Position numbers and translations under genes: made by a program. A stretch of 10,422 bases of DNA. Origin: Planctomycetia bacterium. Lineage in GTDB: Bacteria; Planctomycetota; Planctomycetia; Pirellulales; UBA1268. Positions 1-7,215 of this stretch are shown here, piece by piece. The stretch is taken from positions 1 to 10,422 of the forward strand of contig RGBY01000073.1 of NCBI GenBank assembly GCA_009919445.1, written 5' to 3'. The notes under the pieces were generated by a model. It saw only the letters and a program-made list of their open reading frames with translations, made no database searches and was not told the DNA's origin. Each line of letters starts with the position of its first letter. The first letter of the stretch is position 1.

Positions 1-177
1 GGCCTGGTGCGGGGTGGAGAGCCGCCACTGCAACTTGATCTTGAATTCGGTCCAGCCAGGTGCCTGCGGCTATACGTTGAGCCTGCTGGTGCGGGCCAAG
101 TTCTTGACCGCACGCTCTGGCTTGACCCGCGTGTTGAGTTTTTGCCGGCCGATCTGGCCACGCCATCTCAGGAATAG
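1..177 (+). CDS. C-terminal fragment of an unidentified protein, possibly ending in an NPCBM-like carbohydrate-binding domain
   Basis: Frame 1 is open from the first base to a TAG at 175-177 and gives 58 residues, so the start lies outside the window. The tail has a hydrophobic beta-strand pattern (LRLYVEPAG) followed by DRTLWLDPRVEF. That resembles the end of NPCBM-type domains, where a strand, an Asp and a W-x-D-P-R-type motif close the jelly-roll. NPCBM domains bind carbohydrate and are common in secreted planctomycete proteins. The resemblance is recalled, not searched, and the fragment is too short to name an enzyme. It converges on the sulfatase, with stops 37 bases apart. Coding status is supported by the plausible protein-like composition; the function is a guess. 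Confidence 0.55.
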   Translation, partial: GLVRGGEPPLQLDLEFGPARCLRLYVEPAGAGQVLDRTLWLDPRVEFLPADLATPSQE

Positions 178-214
178 CCCTCACTAAGTTCCTCACGAAA
201 GGCCGTGACCAGAC

Positions 215-1741
215 TCAGCGGGCTGATTGAGTGGAGGCTGCCGGGGGCGGACGAAGAGAAGGGGCATCGCGGCTGGCCTGTTTCAGGAATGCTTGATGGA
301 GGGCGGCAGCTTTTCCTGGCTGCTGGCTGGCACGATCGTGTTGTTCACGGGGATCGGCCTGCAGATTGAACAGTTTCCAGTCCTCGGCAGTGCGTGGCGG
401 ATCTTTTCCGTAATGGACCATTTTCCAGTCGCCTCGTCGTATTGCCCGGCGATTAATCGGACTCCGCCAGTAGAAGCTGCGGTCGGGGAGAGGGGCGTCA
501 TTCTCGAGAAGTTGCCAGAGGCTCAGGCCATCCTGCTCAGTTGGTGGTTCCACGTTGACAGCTTCGGCAACAGTCGGGATCCAGTCGACGATGTGGACGG
601 GGGCATTGATCCTGCGGGAGGGAATACGGCCGGGCCAGGAAATAATCCCGGGAACGAGAATGCCCCCTTCCCAGACATCACACTTGTGCCCCCGCAGCGG
701 GAGCGGCTGGTTGAAGTCGGTCAATTTCAGGTCGTCAGGGTAGGCGTTTCCGGGCCAGTTGATCTGCGGGCCGTTGTCGGAAGAGAACAGGACGAGTGTC
801 GACTCTCGTATGGCTTTGCGTTCCAAGGCATCAACGACCCGGCCGATCGCGTGGTCAACGTGGTGAACTGCCGCGAGAAGCAGACGGCGTTCGGGATCAG
901 CCTCTGACTGAATGCGGCCTTCCGGGTCATTGAACCACTCGATCTCGTCTTCATGGAGCCAGCGGTTGGGGCGGGCTGGATCAAGTTGTGTTGGTTGCCC
1001 GGTGAACCTTCCCCGTTCGTCAAGTGGAGTGTGGGGAGCGTGAAATGGAAGGAAGAGAAAGAACGGGGCAGCATGATCATTTTCGATGATACGGACGGCT
1101 TCGTCAGCAATCAGATCGGTCGCGTGCCGGCCATTTTCAGAGCCCGCAATGAGGTTGCCATCACGGTGCCATGTGAATTCAAAGGGACCCTTGCGGTACC
1201 GATGGTCGTACATGCCGACCGCACCGGTAAGTGAGCCATAGGCATGGTCAAAGCCAAATTGGAGGGGGCCATGTTCAGGAGTTGAGCCGAGATGCCATTT
1301 GCCACAGAGGAAGGTCTTGTAGCCAGCCTGCTGGAGCATGGTCGCCATGGTCGGAGTGCCCAGAGGAAAGGCCGGTTCATTCGAGGCGGCGAGGGCATGG
1401 CCTCCAAACCGGCTGGGCAGGCGACCGGTGAGGCAGGCGACACGGGTGGGCGTGCACTGGGGCATCACATAGTGCTGGTCAAGACGCGCCCCCGATGCCG
1501 CCAGGGCGTCCAGGTGAGGCGTGTAAGCCCGTGCTGGGTTGTTGTAGCCAATGTCAGCCCAGCCCTGATCGTCAGTGACGATCATCACAACATTAGGCCT
1601 CAGTTCGGCAGCCGCGAGGTCTGCCAAGACCAGAGCCCGGCAGCCAGCTATCAGGCTGATCCAACTAAGGAGCCCGAGCAGATGCGAGCCACCTGGGGAG
1701 ATGCAACGAGACGGGAGTCCGCGGTCACGAGGGAACCACAT
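215..1741 (-). CDS. Secreted sulfatase (arylsulfatase type, formylglycine-dependent)
   Basis: This 508-residue protein hydrolyses sulfate esters, probably on sulfated sugars, outside the cytoplasm. A hydrophobic stretch at residues 19-45, ending in Ala-rich sequence, suggests a signal peptide or anchor. The metal-binding D57-D58 follow in the strand VVMIVTDDQG. The sulfatase signature is C96-T-P-T-R with LTGR following; C96 would be converted to formylglycine. Other family residues are K148-W-H150-L-G, H237 in APHTPL, S-D322-N323-G, and R350-G-H-K353 before WEGG. The C-terminus has the usual DWK...LFNLQADPREQHD. I chose the ATG at 1741 because it places the signal peptide at the N-terminus and has an AAAGG site 7 bases upstream. 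An in-frame TTG at 1852 would add 37 unlikely residues and touch the upstream gene. The substrate cannot be read from the sequence, although the CTPTR context resembles arylsulfatase B-like enzymes. Confidence 0.95.
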   Translation of the reverse strand: MWFPRDRGLPSRCISPGGSHLLGLLSWISLIAGCRALVLADLAAAELRPNVVMIVTDDQGWADIGYNNPARAYTPHLDALAASGARLDQHYVMPQCTPTRVACLTGRLPSRFGGHALAASNEPAFPLGTPTMATMLQQAGYKTFLCGKWHLGSTPEHGPLQFGFDHAYGSLTGAVGMYDHRYRKGPFEFTWHRDGNLIAGSENGRHATDLIADEAVRIIENDHAAPFFLFLPFHAPHTPLDERGRFTGQPTQLDPARPNRWLHEDEIEWFNDPEGRIQSEADPERRLLLAAVHHVDHAIGRVVDALERKAIRESTLVLFSSDNGPQINWPGNAYPDDLKLTDFNQPLPLRGHKCDVWEGGILVPGIISWPGRIPSRRINAPVHIVDWIPTVAEAVNVEPPTEQDGLSLWQLLENDAPLPDRSFYWRSPINRRAIRRGDWKMVHYGKDPPRTAEDWKLFNLQADPREQHDRASQQPGKAAALHQAFLKQASRDAPSLRPPPAASTQSAR

Positions 1742-1848
1742 AAAAGCGCCTTTAGTGTCTGATTGGAATAAGAGGGCTCGAAGAAGGGGCCTGTCGAGGG
1801 AAACAATGTTCTGAGCCAAGAGGCATCGGGCCTCGCATACGCGTGGCC

Positions 1849-2349
1849 TCAACGACCGTACGAGTTGCCTAGACCAGGTCGATTATCAGTTGGCTCCACC
1901 TTGCAGATTTCGTTGTAGACCTTCCTCACGCCTTCGACAAGATTTTTGGCATCCTTGGGCTCAAGGACTTGGAGTTTCTGCATCGACCGCCAGGAACTCA
2001 TGATCAAACTGATGAAGTACTCACGCTTCTGAACGGTACGGCCGCTCTTGCGGAGCATCCACGCTTCGTCTCCATAGCGGGCATCCCATTCACGCCATTT
2101 CTTGGAATTCTCGAGAGTCTGTTCGATACGAATCTCAAGGCCCCCGCGTAGTTTGCCTGTTTGAGGATCGAGAAACGTGCGGAGTTCTCGATCGGTGATG
2201 GTGCTCAGTGCTTCGGCGACGATCTCAATAACAATTTCAGTGCCAACCATGCCTTGCGTGAGGGCACGATTGAGAACCGGCCGCAGAAGATCGCTGAGCG
2301 TTTGCCTGTTGAAGTTGGCAATCGTCAAGGTTGCGGGACGCGGAGGCAT
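1849..2349 (-). CDS. Conserved-looking hypothetical protein, 166 residues, mostly helical
   Basis: I do not recognise this family. The protein is soluble, with no signal peptide or membrane segment, and is rich in charged and amphipathic helical stretches. Residues of about 15-70 are hydrophobic-patterned (TLSDLLRPVLNRALTQG, then a run of I/V/E). A central acidic-basic part contains KKWREWDARYGDEAW and KSGRTVQKREYF. The C-terminal part is helical (DAKNLVEGVRKVYNEICK). There are no Cys/His clusters or nucleotide-binding motifs. The ATG at 2349 is preferred; a TTG two codons upstream is possible, and neither has a strong ribosome-binding site (only ACGAG). The stop lies 107 bases before the sulfatase ATG, so the two may share a transcript, but no functional link is visible. 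Coding is supported by an uninterrupted frame and ordinary protein composition. Confidence 0.7.
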   Translation of the reverse strand: MPPRPATLTIANFNRQTLSDLLRPVLNRALTQGMVGTEIVIEIVAEALSTITDRELRTFLDPQTGKLRGGLEIRIEQTLENSKKWREWDARYGDEAWMLRKSGRTVQKREYFISLIMSSWRSMQKLQVLEPKDAKNLVEGVRKVYNEICKVEPTDNRPGLGNSYGR

Positions 2350-2573
2350 GGCCAAACTCGTTGAAGCATGACGGGAACCAAACCGTCGCGGTAGTCGAAA
2401 GCTGCCCGCTGGTTCTTTTAGGGGGAGCGTTCGCTCACGTCAAGCAGGCTCTGGACTGAGTGGCTGAACGTGATGCTTGCCAGCGGCTTCAGGCCAGCCG
2501 GTTTGCAGCATGCTGTTGCTGCTCGTTATTCTCCTCGCTCCCGAGTTCACCCGTCCTGCCAGAGAGGTACACC
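2350..2573. other. Divergent intergenic region without a gene
   Basis: This 224-base gap separates the start of the minus-strand 166-residue gene from the start of the DUF1015 gene and should carry promoters for both. A 12-base near-palindrome, GAGCG-TT-CGCTC, lies at 2425-2436 and could be an operator half-pair, but its 2-base loop makes it a poor RNA hairpin. No promoter with good matches at both hexamers is visible on either strand. A GTG-initiated extension of the downstream frame from 2460 gives Cys/Ser-rich sequence unlike a conserved protein, so I treat it as non-coding. Confidence 0.5.
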
Positions 2574-3830
2574 ATGATTCGCATCCATCCATTCACCGCC
2601 CTGCGACCCTCCGCCGACCATGCCGCTGAGGTCGCCAGTGACCCTTACGACGTGATTTCGACAGACGAGGCTCGTGAGCGGGCGGCCGGCAAGCCACGAT
2701 CGTTTCTGCATGTTGTGCGGTCAGAAATTGACCTGCCGCCGGCGACCGATTGTCACGCGGCGGAAGTCTATCGTCAGGCCAGCGATAATCTGCAGGCAAT
2801 GGTCGACCAGGGAGCCCTGGTGCGTGATCCGGAGGCCAGCCTCTACCTTTATCGGCAGGTGCGGGAGGGCAAGGCCCAGACCGGCCTGGTGGCGTGTGTC
2901 GAGGCAGAGCAGTATCGCACTGGCGAGATTCGCAAACATGAGAAAACCCGTCCAGACAAAGAAGATGATCGTACCCGGCACATGCTTGTGACAGCCAGCC
3001 ATGCCGAGCCAGTGTTTCTTTGCTTCCGTGACACGGGCACCAATGGCCAGACAATTGCCGCGCAGATGGCGGCCGACACCCAGACTCCGCCGATCTTCGA
3101 TTTTGTTGCTCCCGATGGCGTGCAGCACACTGGCTGGCAGGTTGCTGATCCGGCTGCCTACGTCGAGGCTTTCGCTGCACTCGAGCGACTGTATATCGCC
3201 GATGGTCACCACCGTTCTGCTGGCGCTGAGCGGGCTGCAACGGCCTCCGCAGCGGCCGACACGGCGCACGATGGCAGTGAAGAGTACGGACGGTTTCTGG
3301 CTGTTCTCTTTCCGCACGACCAGCTGAGAATCTTGCCCTACAACCGGGTCGTTGGTGATCTTAATGGCCTCTCTGTCGATGCGTTTTTGGATCAACTTCG
3401 TGAAGTCGGTTCGCTCACGCCGGCTGCTGCTGGCACGCCTGCCTTGCCAGGGCAGGTGCTGGTGTTTGTGGCCGGCAACTGGTGGCTGCTCAGCTTTCCA
3501 GAATCAACGATCGACCGGGCCGACCCGATCGCAAGCCTTGATGTGGCGTTGCTTCAGGATCGTGTGCTCGCACCGATTCTGGGAATCGGCGACCCGAGGA
3601 CCGACTCGAGGATTTCATTCGTCGGGGGAATTCGCGGGTGCGACGAACTGGAGCAACGGGCGGGAGCGGATGGTGTTGCCTTTTCAATGCACGCAACCAG
3701 CGCAGATGAACTGCTGGCGGTGGCAGACGCCGCTGAGATCATGCCGCCCAAAAGTACCTGGTTTGAGCCAAAGCTTCGCAGCGGGCTTTTCGTGCATACC
3801 TTTGAACGCGTTGCGGGAGCAACTGCCTAG
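2574..3830 (+). CDS. DUF1015 family protein, possible ParB-like-fold phosphotransferase
   Basis: This 418-residue cytoplasmic protein is recognisable as DUF1015 (COG4198). The N-terminus IHPFTALRPS, the PYDVIS segment, the basic motif K121-H-E-K-T-R-P-D-K-E-D-D-R133 and the hallmark A-D210-G-H-H-R214 all fit the family. The DGHHR element resembles the nucleotide-binding motif of ParB/sulfiredoxin-fold free serine kinases (SerK/SbnI type). That suggests a small-molecule phosphotransferase, but this is inference. The ATG at 2574 is chosen because AGAGAGG sits 6 bases upstream and the family begins here; the frame extends upstream to a GTG at 2460 without conserved sequence. Its stop is 5 bases from the stop of the convergent phosphoglycerate mutase gene. 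In other bacteria DUF1015 genes are, as I recall, often close to serA or serC, which draw on 3-phosphoglycerate. Family membership is firm; activity is unproven. Confidence 0.93.
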   Translation: MIRIHPFTALRPSADHAAEVASDPYDVISTDEARERAAGKPRSFLHVVRSEIDLPPATDCHAAEVYRQASDNLQAMVDQGALVRDPEASLYLYRQVREGKAQTGLVACVEAEQYRTGEIRKHEKTRPDKEDDRTRHMLVTASHAEPVFLCFRDTGTNGQTIAAQMAADTQTPPIFDFVAPDGVQHTGWQVADPAAYVEAFAALERLYIADGHHRSAGAERAATASAAADTAHDGSEEYGRFLAVLFPHDQLRILPYNRVVGDLNGLSVDAFLDQLREVGSLTPAAAGTPALPGQVLVFVAGNWWLLSFPESTIDRADPIASLDVALLQDRVLAPILGIGDPRTDSRISFVGGIRGCDELEQRAGADGVAFSMHATSADELLAVADAAEIMPPKSTWFEPKLRSGLFVHTFERVAGATA

Positions 3831-3835
3831 TCGGT

Positions 3836-5041
3836 TCAGGCTCCGTACTTCCCTAGCCGTCCAGCATGGGCCATGGCCAGCAGCATCAGATGCTTGGCCT
3901 GGAATTGGCCAAGGCCACCAGTAAGGCAGTTGCGTTCCCCAAAGGCGGTCAGGCCATCGGGCCGGCAAGAGTCAGCAACCAAGAGCGTCGGCACCGGATG
4001 CCAAGAGTGGCTTTTGAGTTTGCTTGGGGTTGAATGGTCGCCGGTCACGATGAGGACATCAGGAGCGAGCGATTCAATTCGCGGGATCATGGCGTCAAGT
4101 TCTTCAGTCCGTTTGACCTTGGCCGCAAAGTCACCATCCTCGCCAGTGGCATCAGTGTATTTGAAGTGCAGGAAGAAGAAGTCGTAGTCATTCCAGCAGG
4201 CGGCAAGCTGATCGACCTGTTCGCCGAGGGTCTGCGGCTGGCCGACCAGGTCCATACCGACAAGACTCGCCAGCCCCTTGTACATCGGATAGACCGCGAT
4301 GGCAGCCGCTCGGAGGCCATAGAGTTCTTCGTACGTGGGCAGAGCCGGCTTGGCCGCGAAGCCGCGGAGGGTCAGGCCGTTGGCCTTGGGTTCATCACGG
4401 AGCAGTTCCCGGGCCTGTCGTACAAATTCTTTGGCCACCTTGGCTGTTGTGGTGGCAGCCGCATCGAGTGGCTCTGGGTCAAGTGGTGTCACACCAACAG
4501 CCTGGGGGTCGGTGTCTGCCACTCGACCATCCAGTCCGGGGCCGCGGAAGACCACCACAAAACGATGCTCCTTCACAGGTTTGACGAAGACTTCATAGCC
4601 ATCGATTGCGACAGCTTGAAGTTTTTCGACGACCTGAAAACTCTCTTCCGAAGGGATGCGGCCTGCTCGTCGGTCACTGATCAGGCCGGCAGCGTCGAGC
4701 GTGCAGAAATTCCCACGGGCAGCGACATCCTGCGGTCCCAGTTCAAAACCGATGCCGGTTGCTTCGAGCGCACCCCGGCCGATTTTGAATTCGAGGGGGT
4801 CGTACCCGAACAGGCCAAGGTGACCTGGCCCTGAGCCGGGGGTGATGCCGGGCAGAACCGGCAGGCTTGAGCCGCTGGTGCCAACACCTGCCAGCCGGTC
4901 GAGGTTGGGTGTGACAGCCGTCTCAAGTTCGGTCTTCCCGCCCGGTTCGATCGGGAGGCCTCCGAGGCCATCAGCGACCAGCATGACAATCTTCGTGGTG
5001 TTCTTTTCTGCAAGTTCACGGATCAGGTCATGCTCAGTCAC
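3836..5041 (-). CDS. apgM: 2,3-bisphosphoglycerate-independent phosphoglycerate mutase, archaeal type
   Basis: The enzyme interconverts 3-phosphoglycerate and 2-phosphoglycerate in glycolysis and gluconeogenesis in the cytoplasm. It is a 401-residue alkaline-phosphatase-superfamily metalloenzyme. Visible landmarks are metal ligand D24 (VADGLGGLP), the nucleophile loop G-I-T-P-G-S70-G-P-G-H74, NFCTLD and DRRAGRIP near 111-130, KEHRFVVVFRG near 158-167, ADTDPQAVGV, KYTD297ATGED302GD, GD335-H336-STP and SHSWHP at 344-349. The start is taken as GTG 5041 because the conserved family N-terminus begins here and GGAG lies 9 bases upstream. In-frame extension to ATG 5146 would overlap the upstream gene and add Pro-rich sequence. 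It lies 73 bases behind the ABA4-like gene on the same strand and may be co-transcribed with it. Archaeal enzymes, as recalled, have GHDGD where this one has GEDGD; the E form seems usual in the bacterial branch. Confidence 0.95.
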   Translation of the reverse strand: MTEHDLIRELAEKNTTKIVMLVADGLGGLPIEPGGKTELETAVTPNLDRLAGVGTSGSSLPVLPGITPGSGPGHLGLFGYDPLEFKIGRGALEATGIGFELGPQDVAARGNFCTLDAAGLISDRRAGRIPSEESFQVVEKLQAVAIDGYEVFVKPVKEHRFVVVFRGPGLDGRVADTDPQAVGVTPLDPEPLDAAATTTAKVAKEFVRQARELLRDEPKANGLTLRGFAAKPALPTYEELYGLRAAAIAVYPMYKGLASLVGMDLVGQPQTLGEQVDQLAACWNDYDFFFLHFKYTDATGEDGDFAAKVKRTEELDAMIPRIESLAPDVLIVTGDHSTPSKLKSHSWHPVPTLLVADSCRPDGLTAFGERNCLTGGLGQFQAKHLMLLAMAHAGRLGKYGA

Positions 5042-5114
5042 GGCGGTTGTCTCCAGGAGAAATTGGCTGATGGAATGCAAGCGTGGGTGTGCTTGATGCT
5101 CCTCAGTTGTCGGT

Positions 5115-5570
5115 TCAGGAGCCAAACTCTGCAAGGGGGGTGGCATCAGGGGCCGTCCGCCAGCGCAGGCGAAGCCCGAGATAGAACAGGTAGCCGGCTG
5201 GCCCCAGCAGGAATGTGCAGACGAGGGATAAGCTTCGCAGTGGCCAGGGGATTCTGTAATGAACCGCCTCACGAGCGATCAGGCTGCCGACGACCATGTC
5301 GAAGGCGAGGTAGTGGATCCAGGCGGCGGCGAAGACAAGATCGTCAGAAAATGCCTGTCGGAGCCCGCTGATTGTCCCGAGGTCACCTGGCGGTGGTCCG
5401 CCAGCCAGCATTTTTGTGGCGATGACGCCGACATAAATCAGGGCGAGAGCGGCGGGCACAAACTGTCGACAGAGTCTCTCGGTCACAAACCGGTTGCCCG
5501 GCATGAACAGCAGTGGCAGCCAGGCAATGAGGGCGACCGTGTTCGTTATTTGAAAAAGTTGCTCAGCCAT
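5115..5570 (-). CDS. ABA4-like (DUF4281) integral membrane protein
   Basis: This 151-residue protein has four probable membrane helices, at about residues 4-23, 37-55, 78-97 and 112-134. The conserved core is W84-I-H86-Y-L-A-F-D91 with G95 and R100-E, followed by IPWP and a helix ending LLGPAGYLFYLG. This pattern matches the ABA DEFICIENT 4-like family (DUF4281). The plant founder is needed for neoxanthin formation from violaxanthin in plastids. Bacterial members are of unknown activity, and a role in carotenoid or other polyisoprenoid chemistry is only a suggestion. The ATG at 5570 is chosen because the family starts with LFQITN and GGAG lies 6 bases upstream. An extension to 5678 would add 36 Arg/Gly-rich residues encoded over the intergenic tandem repeat. 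It is divergent from pgi and precedes apgM by 73 bases. Confidence 0.85.
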   Translation of the reverse strand: MAEQLFQITNTVALIAWLPLLFMPGNRFVTERLCRQFVPAALALIYVGVIATKMLAGGPPPGDLGTISGLRQAFSDDLVFAAAWIHYLAFDMVVGSLIAREAVHYRIPWPLRSLSLVCTFLLGPAGYLFYLGLRLRWRTAPDATPLAEFGS

Positions 5571-5637
5571 TGTTTTCTCCGGTACAGTTTGGGCGAGTTG
5601 GCAGCCGGCCATCGTCATGAATCGGCCGCCAATCCTA

Positions 5638-5669
5638 CCGGCTCTGGCCCTGTCCGGCTCTGGCCCTGT
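5638..5669. repeat. Perfect tandem duplication of a 16-base unit
   Basis: The unit CCGGCTCTGGCCCTGT occurs at 5638-5653 and again at 5654-5669 with no mismatch and no spacer. It lies in the 140-base gap between the divergent ABA4-like and pgi genes and ends 41 bases before the pgi ATG. The 16-base length is not a multiple of three, so it does not behave like a coding repeat. It may be a simple slippage product or a doubled regulatory site. The rest of the gap toward pgi is pyrimidine-rich and lacks a Shine-Dalgarno sequence. Confidence 0.9.
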
Positions 5670-5710
5670 TGCCCCCACCGTTCCTCCCGCCCCTGTGAGT
5701 CCCTGCTGTC

Positions 5711-7159
5711 ATGAGTGTTGTTCGCCCCAAGCCTTCTGAAGACCCAATTTCCTATAACCCTGCTGCGGTGCTGGCGACCGGCGGGATCAGTCAGGCCGAT
5801 CTCGACAGGCAGGTGGAGCCGCTGGAAGAAGCCCGCCGGGCCTGTCTTGCGGATCTCGATCGCTGGCGGAGCGGGCAGGCAGGGGCCGAGCCGCTTGATC
5901 CGGCTTTCATTGATCTGCCGGAGCGGCTCCTCGCGGACTACGGAACAAAGCGTCCCGACAGTGAACTCTTTGCCATTCTCGGGACGGCCCGCCGGCTACG
6001 GGAACTGGTTGATCGAGTGGTTGTACTGGGGATTGGTGGCTCTTACATGGGGATGCGGGCCCTCTTCGAGGCGTGTTGTCACCCGTTCCACAACGAACTG
6101 ACTCGGGCTGAGCGGGGCGGACGTCCTCGGCTTTCCTTTGAGGGCTTCAATATCGACAACGATTCAGCTCAGGGATTGCTCGATCTCCTTGCCCCGGTTG
6201 CAGGCCAAACAGACAGCGATGACTTGCTTAACCAGTGGGCGATGCTCGTGGTGAGCAAAAGTGGCGGGACGCTGGAAACAGCGGTGGCAACACGGCTGTT
6301 CTTGCAGTCGCTGGCTCAGGCGGTCGGGAATGACCCAGCTCGCCTGGCCGAGCGGGTCGTGCCCATTACCGGTGCCAGCGGCAAACTGGCGAGTTTGGCT
6401 GAAACGCTTGGCTGTCCTGATGTGTTTGGTATTCCAGATGGTGTAGGTGGACGATTTTCTGTCTTTACCGCAGTCGGCCTGCTGCCGGCTGCCGTCGTGG
6501 GAATTGACGTCGTCCAGCTGCTGGAAGGGGCAGCGGCTATGACCCGGCGTTTTCGGGAGGCACCTGTCGCCGAAAACCCAGTCTTGCAGTACGTCGCCGT
6601 GGCGCATGCAGCTGAGGAAACCATGGGGGCGACCATTCGCGTTCTTTCCAGTTGGAGTAATCGGCTTGAGGCAATCGGATTCTGGTATGACCAGTTGCTT
6701 TCGGAGAGCCTTGGCAAGGATGAGAAGGGAGCCACGCCGCTCACCGCAGTGACCACCCGCGATCTCCATTCACGAGGGCAGCAGCATCAAGAGGGGCGCC
6801 GTGACAAACTCATCACCAACCTCTGTGTTGGCGAGCCTCGCCGTGACCCACTCACGCTGCCTGCCTTGGTCGGATCGACTGGGAACGAAGACCAGCTTGA
6901 CGACTTGCTCGGTACCAGTTGGCCAACGATGTTGACTGCTGCCACCGCCGGAACAAACGAGGCCTATGCCTCGGCCCAGCGTCCGACAGCCACGATCAGT
7001 CTGCCACGAATAGACGAGCACACCGTGGGACAACTGTTGCAGATGCTGATGCTGGCCACCGTGGTCGAGGGGCGTCTGGTGGGCACAAACCCCTACGGAC
7101 AGCCGGGCGTTGAGGCCTATAAAAAACTGATGATGAAGCGGCTCCGGCCGGGAGGCTGA
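5711..7159 (+). CDS. pgi: Glucose-6-phosphate isomerase
   Basis: This cytoplasmic enzyme interconverts glucose 6-phosphate and fructose 6-phosphate. It has 482 residues, shorter than the roughly 550 of the E. coli enzyme but within the range of compact bacterial forms. Visible sites are VLGIGGSYMG near 105-113, the sugar-phosphate loop VSKSGGTLET near 180-189, GGRFSVFTAVGLLP from about 246 (PGI signature), catalytic E332 in SESLGKD, H359 in RGQQHQEG, and the C-terminal NPYGQPGVEAYKK with the ring-opening Lys region. ATG 5711 is the obvious start but has no Shine-Dalgarno match, so initiation may be leader-independent. The upstream side holds a 16-base tandem repeat. The UPF0173 gene follows 56 bases later on the same strand, so the two are probably one operon. 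All key residues seem present. Confidence 0.97.
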   Translation: MSVVRPKPSEDPISYNPAAVLATGGISQADLDRQVEPLEEARRACLADLDRWRSGQAGAEPLDPAFIDLPERLLADYGTKRPDSELFAILGTARRLRELVDRVVVLGIGGSYMGMRALFEACCHPFHNELTRAERGGRPRLSFEGFNIDNDSAQGLLDLLAPVAGQTDSDDLLNQWAMLVVSKSGGTLETAVATRLFLQSLAQAVGNDPARLAERVVPITGASGKLASLAETLGCPDVFGIPDGVGGRFSVFTAVGLLPAAVVGIDVVQLLEGAAAMTRRFREAPVAENPVLQYVAVAHAAEETMGATIRVLSSWSNRLEAIGFWYDQLLSESLGKDEKGATPLTAVTTRDLHSRGQQHQEGRRDKLITNLCVGEPRRDPLTLPALVGSTGNEDQLDDLLGTSWPTMLTAATAGTNEAYASAQRPTATISLPRIDEHTVGQLLQMLMLATVVEGRLVGTNPYGQPGVEAYKKLMMKRLRPGG

Positions 7160-7215
7160 GCTGGAGGAAGTTTGTTGTTTTTCTCGTTTCCCCAACTGCC
7201 TGACTGGAGCATCTG

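Noticed and set aside
193..208. Hairpin TCACG-AAAGGC-CGTGA between the convergent left-end genes, as a terminator
   Set aside because: The stem has only 5 pairs and no T-run follows on either strand.
227..907. Plus-strand open frame of 226 codons opposite the sulfatase
   Set aside because: It is antisense to conserved sulfatase sequence (signature residues lie on the other strand) and has no domain or ribosome-binding support; GC-rich codon bias explains it.
2425..2436. GAGCG-TT-CGCTC as a terminator or riboswitch stem
   Set aside because: A two-base loop is too tight and no T-tract or conserved aptamer is visible; at most it is an operator.
4034..4834. Plus-strand open frame of 266 codons opposite the phosphoglycerate mutase
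   Set aside because: The minus strand holds all catalytic motifs; this frame is a mirror artefact of codon-position bias.
5042..5272. N-terminal extension of the phosphoglycerate mutase to 478 residues
   Set aside because: It would overlap the ABA4-like gene and add Pro/Cys-rich sequence with no family counterpart; GTG 5041 fits family length and has GGAG upstream.
5259..5714. Plus-strand open frame of 151 codons opposite the ABA4-like gene, running into the pgi start
   Set aside because: It is antisense to four clear membrane helices and shows a disordered, charged composition.
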